Positions 63,569-64,000 of a DNA stretch of 64,000 nt are shown here, piece by piece. The stretch comes from Empedobacter stercoris (GTDB lineage Bacteria > Bacteroidota > Bacteroidia > Flavobacteriales > Weeksellaceae), in the NCBI RefSeq assembly GCF_965137335.1, contig NZ_CBCRZD010000004.1, one strand, 5' to 3'. The notes beneath the pieces are model-generated. The model was given only the letters and a program-made list of their open reading frames with translations, ran no database searches and was not told where the DNA came from. The position numbers and the translations under genes were made by a program. The stretch's first letter is position 1. Each line of letters starts with the position of its first letter.

Positions 63569-63613
63569 CAAATTTTCGGCTTATAAGAAGAGATAGTCTG
63601 TTACAAAGGTTAC
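63569..63613 (-). promoter_or_regulatory. GTAAC-N4-GTTAC site J (one mismatch) and -7 element
   Basis: GTTACAAAGGTTAC at 63600-63613 has one mismatch in its left half. 23 nt further is AAAATTTG on the minus strand (63569-63576). Drives the YeeE-porin-DUF6691-Crp-DUF202 operon, so the split regulator would have controlled its own operon. Confidence 0.65.
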
Positions 63614-63619
63614 ACAGGA

Positions 63620-64000
63620 CTAAACATCTTCGCCTTTCATCATTTTTTGCCAATAGAAATAGGGAAGCATGTATTTTTTTAACAGCCACAAACGCCAGTG
63701 TTCTTTGGAACTGTCGCCAATCAGCATCATTTTGAGTTTTGGGTCGGGCGTGAATTCATTTTTGTAATTAAACTCTGCCAATACCATTTTTCCATAACCT
63801 GTTACTAGGGGACAAGATGAATACCCTTGGTACGATTTGTTGTCGGCAGTTTTTCCTTTTATTAGTTTAAGGATATTATCAACCACTACAGGAGCCTGTT
63901 TGCGTACGGCTGCACCGGTTTTTGCGGTTGGTAAAGCAGCTACATCTCCAATTCCGAAAATATTCGGATATTTTTTGTGTTGAAGACTATTGATATCCAC
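63620..64000 (-). CDS. sulfide:quinone oxidoreductase-like flavoprotein, C-terminal part
   Basis: The last 126 codons; the 5' part is past the right edge. FGIGDVAALPTAKTGAAVRK is the FAD-binding C-terminal motif and SSCPLVTGYGKMVLAEF matches the SQR/FCSD C-terminal domain. An amphipathic end (LLKKYMLPYFYWQKMM) may hold it to the membrane. It oxidises sulfide and passes electrons to quinone, starting the pathway of the island. Confidence 0.82.
   Translation of the reverse strand: MDINSLQHKKYPNIFGIGDVAALPTAKTGAAVRKQAPVVVDNILKLIKGKTADNKSYQGYSSCPLVTGYGKMVLAEFNYKNEFTPDPKLKMMLIGDSSKEHWRLWLLKKYMLPYFYWQKMMKGEDV

Noticed and set aside
1..64000. CRISPR arrays, rRNA or tRNA genes
   Set aside because: No regularly spaced repeat array, no rRNA-like conserved segments and no cloverleaf-like sequence was recognised by eye.

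Overview
The window is AT-rich and carries several Bacteroidetes/Flavobacteriia hallmarks: a DUF5686 outer-membrane protein, a PorW/SprE-type lipoprotein of the type IX secretion system, TonB-dependent receptors, TAnnTTTG promoter elements and a CTnDOT-like integrase. A member of the Weeksellaceae (Empedobacter/Chryseobacterium-like) is my inference; no rRNA or tRNA gene is present to confirm it.

Region 1 (1-22.2 kb) is ordinary chromosome with intact genes: DUF5686 protein (cut by the left edge), asnS, rpoN, a DUF4303 protein, a UMF1-type MFS transporter, PorW/SprE, a GH3-family protein, two hotdog-fold proteins, a MocR-type regulator divergent from a TonB receptor, lplA, a uracil-DNA glycosylase family protein, a Crp/Fnr regulator and a compact cbb3-oxidase operon (ccoN, a ccoO with an extra cytochrome c domain, two small membrane proteins).

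Region 2 (about 22.1-30.2 kb) is the left part of a decayed integrative/mobilizable element: tyrosine recombinase, two helix-turn-helix genes, an AbiEii-type toxin with two DUF6922 genes, a hairpin-rich candidate oriT, and a mobA/relaxase pair. Integrase, one HTH gene, toxin, mobA and relaxase are all interrupted by frameshifts or a stop codon, while the flanking chromosome is intact.

Region 3 (30.2-64 kb, continuing past the right edge) is a sulfide/sulfane-sulfur island: SoxB-like and DsrE-like proteins, thioredoxins, rhodaneses, a 1-Cys peroxiredoxin, three CstB-like persulfide dioxygenase-rhodaneses (one with a signal peptide), a TauE exporter, cytochrome bd oxidase (cydAB), a TetR-led MacAB-TolC-like exporter operon, an OprC-like copper TonB receptor with APC permease and an exported methyltransferase, two YeeE/YedE-type transporters, a porin and the end of a sulfide:quinone oxidoreductase.

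The strongest new observation is a shared promoter design in region 3. Ten copies of the palindrome GTAAC-N4-GTTAC lie upstream of the island's transcription units. Each is followed by a TAnnTTTG/A-type element, exactly 22 nt downstream in ten of the eleven promoters (23 nt in the other); one site serves two divergent promoters, both at 22 nt. This is the geometry expected of a Crp/Fnr-type class II activator. The island encodes one Crp/Fnr protein, but its gene is cut in two by a 3.36-kb IS982-type composite insertion (57340-60694) with a 5-bp target duplication (TTGAA). Removing the insertion restores the reading frame exactly. The regulon may therefore have lost its own regulator in this strain.
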